Below, piece by piece: positions 23,949 to 35,163 of a stretch of 64,000 nucleotides of DNA (position 1 is the stretch's first letter; the number at the start of each line of letters is the position of its first letter). The position numbers and the translations under genes were made by a program. The DNA is taken from positions 744,476 to 808,475 of the forward strand of contig NW_015971540.1 in the NCBI RefSeq assembly GCF_000182565.1, written 5' to 3'. The notes beneath the pieces were generated by a model. That model saw nothing but the letters and a program-made list of their open reading frames with translations, did not search any database and had not been told where the DNA came from. Origin of the DNA: Spizellomyces punctatus DAOM BR117. Lineage: Eukaryota > Chytridiomycota > Chytridiomycetes > Spizellomycetales > Spizellomycetaceae.

Positions 23949-24768
23949 TGAAGATGAGCAAAAAGAAGCAACTCTGGTATAAAACACATTATTCCTCACC
24001 TTTTTTTCCAAAAGATGCTCGATTTTAAAAAATTCCTAAATATCCATTTGTCCATATCGCAAATATCTGAATTTGAACAAATATTGGCTGTGCAGTATAA
24101 TAGGTACCCTCCAAAAAAAGCCTCGCAACTCTCTTGAAAAGTGGATCTTACAAGTACTGCGTTATAACAAGCATTTGGTGATGAGTGCATTATGTGTCGA
24201 TGAGGGTGATGCTGCGACTGCTGCAACTGAGATAGGAATATATGGAGCACAGAACTTTCCTGCGCACTGAACGAGAGCGCTTGAGTTCACAAGTACTTTA
24301 CGCATCGCTACCAACCTTGTGGGCTTACCAGCCTTGCAATCTTCCAACCAGCTCGGTTTCCAGCAATGTTCACCTCAAATTGCCAGCCCTTGATAGCAAG
24401 TTGATGAAAGCTTTCTTTTCAAAGCAACTGACTATTATTGCAGTGCGATGGATACCCTTTTGCATAACATACAGTAATCTCGTCATCTATCATACATCCT
24501 TCATTTTTCATGTGGATGTTTTGTTGATAGACAACGAGTTCAAAAAGTCAATGTGAGGGAATTGGGAAAAAAGTCAACAGCATTGACTCTATTCGTGTAT
24601 AATGCCAGGTTAGAACGTCCGATCAGCTCCGTAGGCAGTTGAAAGGTACAAGCCGAGTTGAAAAAGGAGGAACAAAAAATGGCCCCTTGTGGTGTCTATA
24701 AAAGTTCACCAGAATATCTACTACGTTCGCAAATCAGCAAGTAAAAGTAATAACCTCAACAGCATGAG
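23949..24768. other. Intergenic with weak open frames
   Basis: Overlapping frames on both strands between 24070 and 24560 have some coding flavour, but no consistent start, splice and stop could be set. The TATAAAAG at about 24696-24703 (plus) lies 70 bases before an ATG that opens antisense to the end of MED1. Confidence 0.35.
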
Positions 24769-27403
24769 CTATACAGACGCATCACGCATGGCACCATACA
24801 AAGCCGACACAACCAATCCCACATCCAGCGTCCGAGACGCAATCCTCGAAACTCGCCCCTCTCCAAAACTCGTTCTCCCCAGCCCGTCCCCAGTTTCCTC
24901 CTCTACGACTACCCCAACGCCTCCATCCGTCTCTACGCGGAGCGTCAGCCGATATTGATGAGGCGGTCGTGGATGCGCAAATGTAAACACGAGTTGTTCT
25001 GGTGGTGTCCAATCCTCGAGTTGCAGAGACACCATGTCCTCTTGAACAGCCTGCAACCCAAGCATGTGCGTATAAGCGTTGAAGCAACTTCGGACGAGTG
25101 CATTAAACGTCAATTGACGGCGCAAGAGCTGAAGAACGGGTAAGAGCTGGGAAGGGTGGGAGAATGGGATCTTGCAGAGGACCATGGCAGGTGTGCTCAT
25201 GTTGCTGGAGAGGGTATATGACTGAGTGATGGGATGGGGATTGTCCCGCGTTTTGCAGCTGGTGGATCGAAAGACAGTCGCGTTGCCTAGTGTGCCTGGC
25301 GTTATAGTGGAATCTCGTACCTGTCAGGCAGAGCGCCCATCAAAACACGGCAACTTCGGCAGGTAAAAGCAAAAACACGCATGACTTACCAAAAGCTCCA
25401 GCATAGTCCCATACCGAAGCCCACCATCCACAGACTCTTCATTCAATTCATTACCAAAGTCCTCTACACTAACAATCCCAACCACCCGCCCAATGTCTCG
25501 CGCAACAGTCGTGGCTGCTGCGATCGGAGGAGTCAGGCGTAGGAAATATGTGATGGCAGCCGTCTCGTTCGACGTTGGCAACGGATTGTAAAATGTTAGC
25601 GGTGTTATATTTCGCCAGGATGCACCTTGTATAAGATTATAATACCTATCACCAGCCTTATGTTTAGTAACCAACAAATGAGACGTGGTCACTGGGAGGA
25701 CGCATACTTACTCTTGCTCATTCGGTGGCAGCTGCAAATCTGCCCGATTACCCGGAACCAAATATTGGTTTTTAAATTTTGGTAGGAAGCGTGTCAGCGG
25801 GTAAGATTCCATATCAATAAATGCTCTACAGACTCCAATGACTGGGAACATTTTTCGTAGTCGAGTTGGGGTGATTTCTAAATAAAAAGGTGTAAGAAAG
25901 ATCAGTAATAATCTCCCAACAATGTGCTCGCTTCTCTACAAAAATGCATACCTCCACTCCAATCAATCTCCAACCTCGCCGTAGGGGTGGCCCAATACAC
26001 GACAGATGGACCAATCCTTTCGCAATGCATGAATGGAAGCCCATGACCTTCAAACATCACACTTTCGAAATCATTGCCACTGTTTGCTCTAATGACGAAA
26101 AGAGTCATATTGGTTAAAAATTATTTCAGCCGTGGAGTGTGCTACAGTAACATGATAACGTACAATTCAATTTGATGAATTGATAAAAGATCATTTTCGA
26201 TGCATTTAATTTGATGGAACCCGGCATTTGCATCCAGGAAGGCCAATGAAGCAATAGATTTTTTGAATGACTCAAAATCGCCTTTGCTAGAGAGGACAGT
26301 GTCAAGATTCTTTAATGGTTTTAGATCTGTGAGACTTTTATGCACATACCTCAACATCTCCGTCAAGAGTTCATCGGCCTCTTTAATGAATGCGGGGCTC
26401 AGTTACATGTTCCCAGTACGCGCTCTTTTGCACTACACATTGAACCCACCAATTCATGTTGCTGGTGTTGAGGATGTGTATCTGATGCATATGACAACTT
26501 GATCTTTGTGACAACTCCTGGAGGGCTAATAACGATCTGAATAAAAGAATAACCGATATTTCAAACACGATCCATATGCGCTAACACGGTCGAAAGAGAT
26601 GCTCATGCTCACATCAACCACAAAGATCGTTCCACAGATGGTTACTGTAACCACTGATGTGTCTTCAAAATGCGCGGATAAGTAAAGCTGCAATCTAAGA
26701 AACCCGATAGCTCCAACGTGAGTTCCACACACAGCCATCCGCCCGCGCCCGACTAGACCGCATGACACTTACCCCATGTCCGCTATGAGTTGCTCCAGTT
26801 TTTTCGCCACTGCATCGACTCCCATTTTTTCGGGCGTAGCCAACTCGTCTTTGGCAATGAATAGGCATTCTGTCAGAGCAGTTTTCAGTGGCGTAATGGA
26901 CGATTGCAAGATCGAGCGATCCTATGTCGCAGAGAAGATGTGCATGTTTGTGTCCAAAGTCGTCTGTAACAGGTAGCCCACCAATACGAACCTTTAACAA
27001 CTCTAGAAACTCTTCCACGTCTCCGTCTCCCACGTCTCCCAGAGTTCCATCAAGGGTTCCAGTGAGAGTTTCATCCCTATACCGTAACAGTGCTGCCTGC
27101 ATTTGTTCATGTATCGCTAGCAATGCTACTTGTCGGTCGTGCGTATTTATTGCCAGCGGGTGTATAACTGTTTGGTTTTTGTTGTTTCAAAAAAAAAGAA
27201 ACGAAAAAGAGTTGGCATTGTGCCAAGAGCTGTGTCAATGTTCAGCCAAAAAGCATACAGTTTGCTGCACCGTGAGTCTGATCTCCGCTGGGTTTCAGAG
27301 AAACGTTTAGCTCTTGGAGTAGCAGCTTTAGATCGCTTTGCAAGTCTGTGAGGCTGCTGCCTATAGTTCGGGAGGGTTGAAAGGGGCGTGGGTTCATGGC
27401 CAT
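24769..27403 (-). CDS. MED1: Mediator complex subunit 1
   Basis: Subunit of the Mediator middle module, bridging activators to RNA polymerase II in the nucleus. Exon 1 starts at ATG 27403 with a helical segment (LTDLQSDLKLLLQELNVSLK). The next exons give NTHDRQVALLAIHEQMQAAL and an acidic loop, then the Med1 core. Landmarks: YFLRLTPPIAAATTVARDIG near 25530, GRVVGIVSVEDFG, and at the end IPFSHPSQLLPVLQLLRRQL followed by TFNALVRSCF (near 25170-25090), a block shared with animal MED1. EQLVFTFAHPRPPHQYRLTL follows. Seven or more short introns. Stop TAG 24769-24771. Central exon borders (25.7-26.7 kb) are only approximate because conservation there is low. Confidence 0.8.
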
Positions 27404-28082
27404 TATGATGTTTGATAGTCAACTGAAGGGTGGCTGTGAGCTGGGATGATGAGGGAGTGGAGCAGAACGCTCGTGCCACTTACCTCTGTTGAGCAAAAGC
27501 TGACGACGCTTGACTAGCAAGATGGCATCTAGATCTGTAAGCTGATCGCAAACCACCTTTGGAGCCCTGGGTGAGAAGGGCCCATCTGCTAAATCACGTG
27601 CCATGTTGGCGTCCCTTGCAAAACGAGATGGACATTGGAAGGACATTGGAAGCCTTGCGAGATCTTGTCAAAAGGTGTTGAATGTCCTCTTGTTGGAGTG
27701 TATGGCCATGACACACAAACACAAAACACACACAAGACAAATGTTTTTTTTTTTTTTGCTAGCATGTCCACCCAGAAATCTCGCCAGTATAACTATTGCT
27801 TCCTTGCTTCTTTGCTTGCTTGCTTGCTTTGCTTGATGACACTCTTTTCATCTTGCCATCTCTTCTTGCGTCCTCTTCATTGTTGCTGGTTGTGCATCCG
27901 TCGTGCTTTTTCTGTGTGTTCAAGTCTATGGCCGTTTACCTAATGGACAAAAACACATCACGAACCCACGAAAGGGCCCGACGCGTCAGTTAGCGGCAAG
28001 GCGTTCAAATTGCGGTGTTCAAAGACTTTATAAAAGCTTCTTTGCTTGGCTGGCTGGCTTACTTTACGCATAGCAAAACGTC
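27404..28082. promoter_or_regulatory. Divergent spacer MED1 / transgelin
   Basis: Contains a CACGTG at 27595-27600, a candidate 5' exon on the minus strand (27485-27605, ending at a GTAAGT donor), a T-run at 27743-27755 and a (CTTG)n-like tract at 27800-27835. The 5' exon would be non-coding for MED1, because a stop lies in frame just before ATG 27403. Confidence 0.4.
28029..28036 (+). promoter_or_regulatory. TATA box of the transgelin gene
   Basis: TATAAAAG 47 bases upstream of the ATG at 28083, with no intervening ATG. Position and sequence fit a strong core promoter with a very short leader. Confidence 0.55.
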
Positions 28083-29008
28083 ATGTCTGAAGTACCGATT
28101 TACGGACTCGACAAGGAATTGGGTATGCTCCAAAAGAACAAAATGCAATTGATATACCATGGGGGCTCATTCCAACATTGGATTGATATAGCTGCAAAGG
28201 CCGCGGCAAAGTACGATCCTGCGCGAGAGGCTGAAGCACGGGCTTGGGTGGAAGAGGTGACCGGCGAGAAATGTCAAGGGGAAACGTTGCAAGATGGGCT
28301 GAGGGATGGCGTACTGCTTTGCAAGTGAGTTTGCCCGTTTTTGAACAAAATTCACGCAAAAAACACTTTTTAAACAATGAAATTAGACTGATCAACGTCC
28401 TGCTGCCCGACAAGCCGCTCAAATTCACTACATCGCGCATGCCGTTCAAGCAAATGGAAAACATTAACCACTTTCTTGGCGCTTTGACAACCTACTTTCA
28501 AGTTCCCGCCTCGGATCAGTTTCAAACGATCGACGTATGTAATGTAGTTTATCTTTTTTGTTTTTCATTGGGATTTTATTCGCCTAATCCATCCGATTTC
28601 CCCGTTTGCTACGTCTAGCTCTATGAGAACAAGAACCCCAATCAAGTAGTCGATACATTGTTTGCTCTGTCACGCCACGCACATAAACTCGGATACCTGC
28701 CTAATGGGCCGACTTTGGGACCGAAGCTTGCCGAGAAACGCGAACTGTCCTTTTCAGACGAGCAGTTGGCCCAAGGGAAGAGCATAATCGGCTTACAGAT
28801 GGGGTTTGCAGGAGGCGCCAGTCAGAGTGGTATGGGCGCGTATGGTGGGAGAAGACAGGTTGTGGACCCGTCAGTTGGCACTGGGGATGTTGCCGGGACA
28901 AGTCAGCAGATGGGGTTTAGTGGGGGTGCGAACGCAAGTGGTATTGTCTATGGTGGGAGACGAGAGATTGGCGGCGCAGATCCAGGGAGACGGCCTGTAG
29001 ACCAATGA
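28083..29008 (+). CDS. Transgelin/calponin-family actin-bundling protein
   Basis: Actin cross-linker of cortical patches (yeast Scp1, fission yeast Stg1 type). Exons 28083-28324, 28387-28534 and 28619-29008, all in phase. A single calponin-homology domain spans residues ~28-140: ARAWVEEVTGEKC, LRDGVLLCK, LINVLLPDKPLKF, MPFKQMENINHFL, NPNQVVDTLFALSRHA. Two calponin repeats follow at the C-terminus: IIGLQMGFAGGASQSGM...YGGRRQV and QMGFSGGANASGIVYGGRRE. Two repeats rather than one is a small difference from classic transgelin. A TATA box lies 47 bases upstream. Confidence 0.93.
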
Positions 29009-30625
29009 CAACCATGGCGGAACCATGGTTGTGTGTAATGGGGGCCTTTGTTTTGGATGGATGACAAGTATCGGTTGACGGGATGTAGCGCAGAAGTAAT
29101 GTGGTTCACCAGATACAAAACACTCTAGATACACAAAGACATCTCTGAGACAATGGGGGGAAAACCATCAAACATGTTGGGGGCCCTCTGGCCTTGTGCT
29201 CGAAACCCAGTAAACCAGTCGCAGCACACGGCTTTGTTGATAAAGTGTTGGTGAAGGTCTCACAAGTTGACTAATGGCTGTCGTTATGTATACTCTAGTT
29301 TTTGCATGCACGTTTTTATTCTACAAAACTATCGGTTGTGTATGTGTGTGTGCAGATTGGACAAGTGCAGATTGGCTGATCCCCAACCAGTAGAGATGAA
29401 CCTTGTCAATCTTTACCGTTGCTTGCCGCAAATCATCCCTGCAATCATGCCTCTTGGCGTTTGCCAAATCCATCTCCTACATATCCAAATCTCTCCGTAT
29501 ATAAAAAAAAAAAAGCGATATGAAAATCAAAAATAAAAAAGCACACTTGTCAATAAACGTGGCGTGCCCAAAAACTCAAAACGCGCAGAGTTCCTTGTTT
29601 GTTTCATTTTGTTTTGAAGTAGGCCTTTTGGCAACACTTTCTTGCTTGCACACGGTTCTTGACACTTTGTTTTTTTCAAGTGTTTGGAGTTGCATGGAGT
29701 TTGTGTGTTTGTCGTTCAAAGTTCCCTATCGTTCGTAACTGCTACATACTGGCCGGGGGACGTTTAGCGTTTTGGTTTTTACTCCATTCTCCGTTTGTCT
29801 ACAGACGTAGAGTTTGAAAGTGGGTCGACAAAAGAAAAAAGATCGAAACGTTCGATAAAAAAGTCCGCCATCCTTCTCGCTCCAACTTGGTTGTTTCGTC
29901 CTTTTGTTCAAAAGGTCCTGAAGGAAGAAACAAGTTTGTTTAAAAAGTAGCTACCACCCTTGTCGCTCCGTTTCTTGTTCGAAAGATACAAGCGGCTGTT
30001 CTTGTTTTGCTCCTCCCCTCGGCCACGAAGTTATGCGTACGAACTTCAAGTGTTGATATTTCTCAGCATTCTTGTTCAGGTATATATCTGTTGGGTATCC
30101 GAGTTCCCTTGCATTCTCTCCTTGGAGCAAAAAGGTGAGAAAGAAGGAACAAACATAAAGGGCCACAAACACACACAAGAGGACTTGTTGGTTAGAGAAC
30201 TTGAAGGTGGACTTTTGGGCTTTCGCCATTTTGCAATCGTCGTTTGGGTTCAACTACGGAAACCTTTTTGTTTAAACCATGTTCAACTTGCTTGTTGTTC
30301 TTGTTGCTTTGGGCGCTTGCGTGAACTGCTAGTGTTGCTATTATTGTCTGGGGGTGCCAAGACACACATATAGGTTCGCGCTTGCCATTTCCCACAGCAT
30401 GCACAACTGACATGGCAATCTCTTTTGGACTTTAGAGCTTCCACCTTTTCGCAAAGACAAACTTTCGGCTGGCTGCTGCTTATTCAAAAGGACTCGTACA
30501 CTACTTTATATATTTCCCGCTGCGGGACAACCCCCAACAAAAAAAAAACGAAACGAGCGAACTTGCCAAGAATTGGGCGCAACTTGCAACCAAAACACAC
30601 ACACTCTGAAAAACACCCGAGCAGT
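29009..30625. other. Long upstream region of the zinc-finger gene
   Basis: 1.6 kb with no gene I can support. It has T-rich and CTTGTT-rich composition, a (GT)n patch at 29337-29355, and a TATATA at 30507-30514. An open frame runs on from 30425 into the zinc-finger coding frame, but its composition looks like leader sequence. A long 5' control region fits a regulatory gene. Confidence 0.4.
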
Positions 30626-33287
30626 ATGGAGCCGTCCTTGGATGAATTGTTTCTGTCTGCGACAGCAGCAGTGACAGCACCTTTGCTCGATCCATCCAGT
30701 TTTCAGACGCACCACCACGACATTGATACACATATGCTCGACTTTGACATGTCTTTTTTTGAAGACTTTAACACCCACCAACAACTACTACACGACGAAC
30801 AACCACCACACACTCCTCAAGGACACGAACAACAACAACAACATCAGCAGCAGCAGCAGCAACACGAGCAAGAGCAGCAACAGACGGCAGGTCCCGTCAA
30901 TGTTACTGTTACCGATATGTCCAGCATGCACAGTCCGACAGTACATGCTTTCGTTTCAAACGGAGCGCAGCTGGTCTCCTCTTCCTCCTCCTCAATACCC
31001 AACGATTCCATGATGATATCCTCCCCCACAGAACCCACAATGTCTCTCAATCCTCCGTCTGGAACATCTCTTCCCTCTACTACATCCCCTTGGGGAAGTT
31101 TACCATCAGAGCCCAAGGTCATGCGCCTGTCGCGACATCGCCGAGTTGCTTCCATTGGCTCTCCGTCTGGGAATGATAAGCCTCATCATCTTCGATCGCC
31201 TTCGTTCCAAGTGCTCTCGCCAGGAGGATCCTTATCGGGAGGTGAACAGACTATGGATCAGCTTAAAAAGAATGTCTTCCGTCCTTCCCATAGGAGGGGC
31301 ATGTCCGTTGGGGGCCACTCGCTAAACACGGGTCAGATGGCCGCCCATCCATCTGTGTCGGCACTCAAAAGCCCGCCCTTGCAGCGACAAAACTCTAACC
31401 CGTTAAGCAGTCCCAAATCCCCTTCATCACCCTCACCCACATCGCCTTGGTTGCAACAGCAACAACATCAATCTCCGACCTCGACTCATATCCGGACTCC
31501 ACCTCGTGCGTCCCTACCGGACATTAGTGACCCGCCTCAGCCGACCGTCCAGGCTAGCCGAACTCACAACATGGGACATCGGAGAGGCTATTCCATTGGA
31601 ACATTCGCTCCTGAGCCGGCATCGCACCTTCCTCACTCACCTGTCAATGATCCTGCCCTTGTTGCGATTGGGTTCAGCATGGCTGCTCGCCGCCAGCACT
31701 CTACGGATTCCATTCCGTCGTCAGCGACAAATGCCGCGGTGCACGCCAGGCAGCTGGCATTGGGGCATCGACGAGGTAGTTCCTTAGGACATGGCTTAGC
31801 GTCGCCTGGCGCCCAAATGCTTTCGTCCCCGCAACTGGATCCGCACATGCACTTGGGATCTGGATCAATGCAAGGTATGTTGCATGAGTAAGTTTTGGTG
31901 GCACTATCTGCTTATACTGACGACGTCCCAATGTCTTTTCAGTCCTACACTCTCCAACCGCATCGTCCGTTCAGTGGTCGGCGCCATCTTCCCCTGGCCC
32001 CGCTTTCCAGCAACAGAACCATAGTCGTAGGGAGTCACACTCCTCTCAAGCTAGTTTCCTGCACTCCCCAAGCCTGACGTCCACGTCAGACGTTGATCCT
32101 CAAGTGCTAGAGACATTTGTGAACATGCAACTCCACGCCGATGCAGAGTTTCCTAGCGCGGGCAGCAGTGATTTGCACGGGTTAGGAACTGGGAGTTCCG
32201 AGATGACAGCGCAAATACAGCAACGGGAGCTCTCCATCTTGACCGATTTGCAGGGAGGCATGTATCCGTTTGGCATGGAGGAGCTTGGAATGGATATGGA
32301 CGAGCTGGGAATGGGCATGGCGAGCGAGGACCACTCCAACCCTCCTACTACTACGACTTCTGGGTCCGATGATTTTCTCCACACACCACTCGGTCTTCCC
32401 GATGCTGCCGCCTTGGCTGCTGAAGCGCTACTCGGTGCATCCAACAAGGACGCCATGATGGTCTCCACCCCCAAGAGTCAACCTCCCGGTCTGAGTCCCA
32501 CTAAAGAGGAGCCAAAGGAAGAGGATGAAGAAGACGGGAGTGGAAATTCTTGCGCGGAGGATGAAGAGGATGCAGAAGAGACCTCAGCTGCTATCGAGCA
32601 AGTAGAACACCGGTGCCGATGGACAAACTGTGACGAGCTGTTTGACACCGTTGAGGAACTTGTTAGCCATATTTCTGACCTGCACATTGGGGTACGTGCC
32701 GTCCATCCCTTTTTTAGTCAACGACCGATATCTAACTCTTCTCATTAGTCTGGAAAGGCTACCTACAAGTGTGAATGGGCAAACTGCACGCGCAACCAAA
32801 GACCCTTCACAAAGCGTCACAAGATCCACAATCATCTCCGTATACATACGGGTGAACGACCGTTTGAATGCCCTGTACCAGATTGTGGCAAAAAGTTTTC
32901 TCGACAAGATGGACTTAATACGCATATTCGGGTACGTTGTGAGATTATTTTTCGTGAGCCAAGAGTCGAAAAGTGACTCAACCTCGACCATTTTTACAGA
33001 CTCACTCCAATATAAAACCTTACGTCTGCGGCTTTTTCGGCTGTGGAAAAGCCTACTATCACTCCCGCTCTCTACGAAAACACGAAAAATCCCACCTCCA
33101 TCCCGTTCTCCTCCCTATGAACCTCCTCCCAATGTTTAACCAGCATCCCCAACAACAACCCATGGTTCAACATGGGAAAATGATGGTTGTTGATAATGGA
33201 TTTTATATGAGCCATCCTGCTGGGTACGATCAGATCCCGATTGTACCGAGTCAGAATTGGGAGACGGATGGCAGATATTTGCAATAA
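30626..33287 (+). CDS. C2H2 zinc-finger transcription factor with polyQ and HxRxxS sites
   Basis: The N-terminal half is disordered: a Gln/His-rich run ([19 protein letters not shown], near 30830-30880), Ser/Pro-rich blocks, and repeated HRRG[x]S[x]G motifs. Exon 1 ends at 31874; exon 2 (31942-32690) adds an acidic Met/Glu-rich region. The C-terminal C2H2 fingers are arranged as in GLI/ZIC-type proteins: [29 protein letters not shown]...[32 protein letters not shown] and [19 protein letters not shown], with TGERPF and THSNIKPY linkers. ATG 30626 chosen because the frame above it is leader-like. Five HxRxxS sites suggest NDR/LATS-kinase control (see findings). Target genes unknown. Confidence 0.85.
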
Positions 33288-33904
33288 TTTCGGATTTTTT
33301 TTGAGACATGTTTTCAACAAGACAAAAAAACGGAATGGATTTGAATTTAAAAAGAAGAACCAAGTTGCATATATCATTTGAACAATTTGGATTAATAGTT
33401 TTTTTGTTTTTTAAAAATGTTAACAGTTGGTGGACCACGGAGTTTGTTATTGTTTTTCTTTGTATACACCTTTTTTTATTTTTATATTTTGTTAGTGTTC
33501 GTCAAACATACACATGCAGGCATTTTAATTAGTTTGTTGCATGTTTTGTTCTTGTGGGAGGGGAACATGTTCATACCAAAATACAATCGAGTATATGAAA
33601 ATTACATGGTGGAATATTTGGTTTGCGATACACTAGCATTTTCATGTTATTTGAATCCGCTTGAACATTTGGGAAAAGTCCTCGTAACGAGCGGTAATTG
33701 ACGCATGGAGAGAACATGTCATGAAATAATGCTCGTGTGTTTTGCACGCATGGCAAGGCTATCTTCAAACATTGAGAGGCTCTGGTAAAACAGGATAGCA
33801 CAGCGAAAATGGCTTGTCCTTCAACACATTGTCCATGGCATACAAGCCCAATCTTCTGCCCCAAAGTCTTTAGGGGAAAAAAAGATTCGGATGACGTTCA
33901 TACA
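33288..33904. other. AT-rich 3' flank, no gene seen
   Basis: Very T-rich (33290-33540), consistent with 3' UTR and spacer; short open frames only. Confidence 0.5.
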
Positions 33905-33976
33905 AGGTCCCACCGAGAATCGAACTCGGGTCGCAGGATTCAGAGTCCTGAGTGCTAACCGCTACACCATGGAACC
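33905..33976 (-). tRNA. tRNA-Gln (anticodon CTG)
   Basis: Minus-strand cloverleaf: acceptor stem GGTTCCA pairing with TGGGACC (one G-U), D arm GGTTAGCACT, anticodon arm GGACTCTGAATCC with CTG at the tip, and T arm CGAGTTCGATTCTCG. No intron. The closest form is the universal eukaryotic tRNA-Gln. The discriminator base is included at 33905. Confidence 0.95.
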
Positions 33977-34282
33977 GACAACTTGTAATAGGCCATTGGA
34001 TATTTCTGTCGAATACACAATGTACTGCATTACAAGTTTGCTGGCGAGTCTGATATCGTTTGCGAGCTCAAAAGTCGATAAAAACTAGTTGGTACACAAA
34101 AGCCTTGCAATATATTGTTCAAGATTATGAAAAAATATAAAAGTATCTACTCGAATGCAACATTGATCAATGTCCTTTTCAAAAATAATCCCTTTCCACG
34201 GTGCTAAACCTTCTATGCTCTTGCAAAATAAAAAATTGAAAACACCTCAGCCCACCCCGCCCCTGTTTGTCCCTGCTTTGCA
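33977..34282. other. Spacer, no gene seen
   Basis: AT-rich 306-base gap between the tRNA and the small zinc-finger gene. Confidence 0.5.
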
Positions 34283-34816
34283 TTATCGTCTTTGTTTGCG
34301 CACTTGCTTTGTAATACTTTTCATCAACTTGCTTTTGAATCCTGCGGGACGTGGAGTGTTTGCTGATGATGGGATATTGCGATCCACAGGTAGAGGGCCT
34401 GATTGTCCATTCGAGGTTTTTCGACTCCATTTGTAATGTCGTTGTTGTTTTGCAATGTATGTGCCAATCAATCTTTCCAGATCTGGGTGATCTCGGTTGG
34501 GACAGGCGATTCGCTGGTTGCCTTCCAGATGCATGAGAACCTCACCCTAAATAACAAGTTAGTAATCATATGAGAGAAAAGTTACAGTAGGGCTGTGTAG
34601 GTAGCAGATACTTACGATTCGAGTAAATTTCCTTTGACATAGTGGACAGTCAAATAAATCGGCAGCGTCGTGGTTTTCATGTGTGGCTTGATGCCTGTCT
34701 CGGCCTTGTTTGCTGGTGAAGAGTCCATGGCATTTTTCACATTCGTATCGAAACTCTTCAAAGGCTCTGGCGTGGGGGGTCTTGGGTGATTTGGAGGTTG
34801 CTGTAGTGTTTTCCAT
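34283..34816 (-). CDS. Small two-finger C2H2 protein
   Basis: Exon 1 (34616-34816) codes an N-terminal Ser/Thr/Lys segment, one C2H2 finger (YECEKCHGLFTSKQGRDRHQ) and the first half of a second (FDCPLCQRKFTRI), ending at a GTAAGT donor. Exon 2 (34283-34546) completes it (GEVLMHLEGNQRI) and adds a Cys-His pair and a long basic tail (KSKLMKSITKQVRKQRR). About 154 residues. Probably a nuclear DNA- or RNA-binding protein; no orthologue recognised. Divergent from the RNase H gene. Confidence 0.75.
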
Positions 34817-35163
34817 TCTGGGACTCTGTGTTTATCTGCGGGGTTTGAAATAGGGATGGGACGGGAAATGTCGAGTAAAGAAAGAAAAGATTGTGCTACT
34901 CTGCGCAGCGCTACTAAAAGCGTTCCGTTGCTGTAACGCCGATCGCGGCTGTCCTTTTATGCTTCATGCCTTGTGGCGATCTATTCGTCATGAGCTGTCA
35001 AAAGGCCCGTCAAACTTCCCCGCCAGGATGACAAGCTATCCACGTGACGACTGCGCGCTTTAAAAATCGCGTCAGGGCGCTTGGTGTCAACTTTCCCACG
35101 TCCCCCCCTTCATCGAGTTGAGGCAGCTGCGCAAAAGGCCAAAAGGCGTGCTACAACGAAAAC
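34817..35163. promoter_or_regulatory. Divergent promoter with CACGTG
   Basis: 347-base spacer between two starts. CACGTG at 35041-35046 is the only motif that stands out. Confidence 0.45.

Noticed and set aside
30425-30625. N-terminal extension of the zinc-finger protein upstream of ATG 30626
   Set aside because: The frame is open but composition is leader-like, with no domain; the ATG at 30626 starts acidic protein-like sequence.
30501-31155. Minus-strand frames over the zinc-finger gene, one ending in a Cys run
   Set aside because: The Cys run is the complement of the Gln repeat; no independent support.
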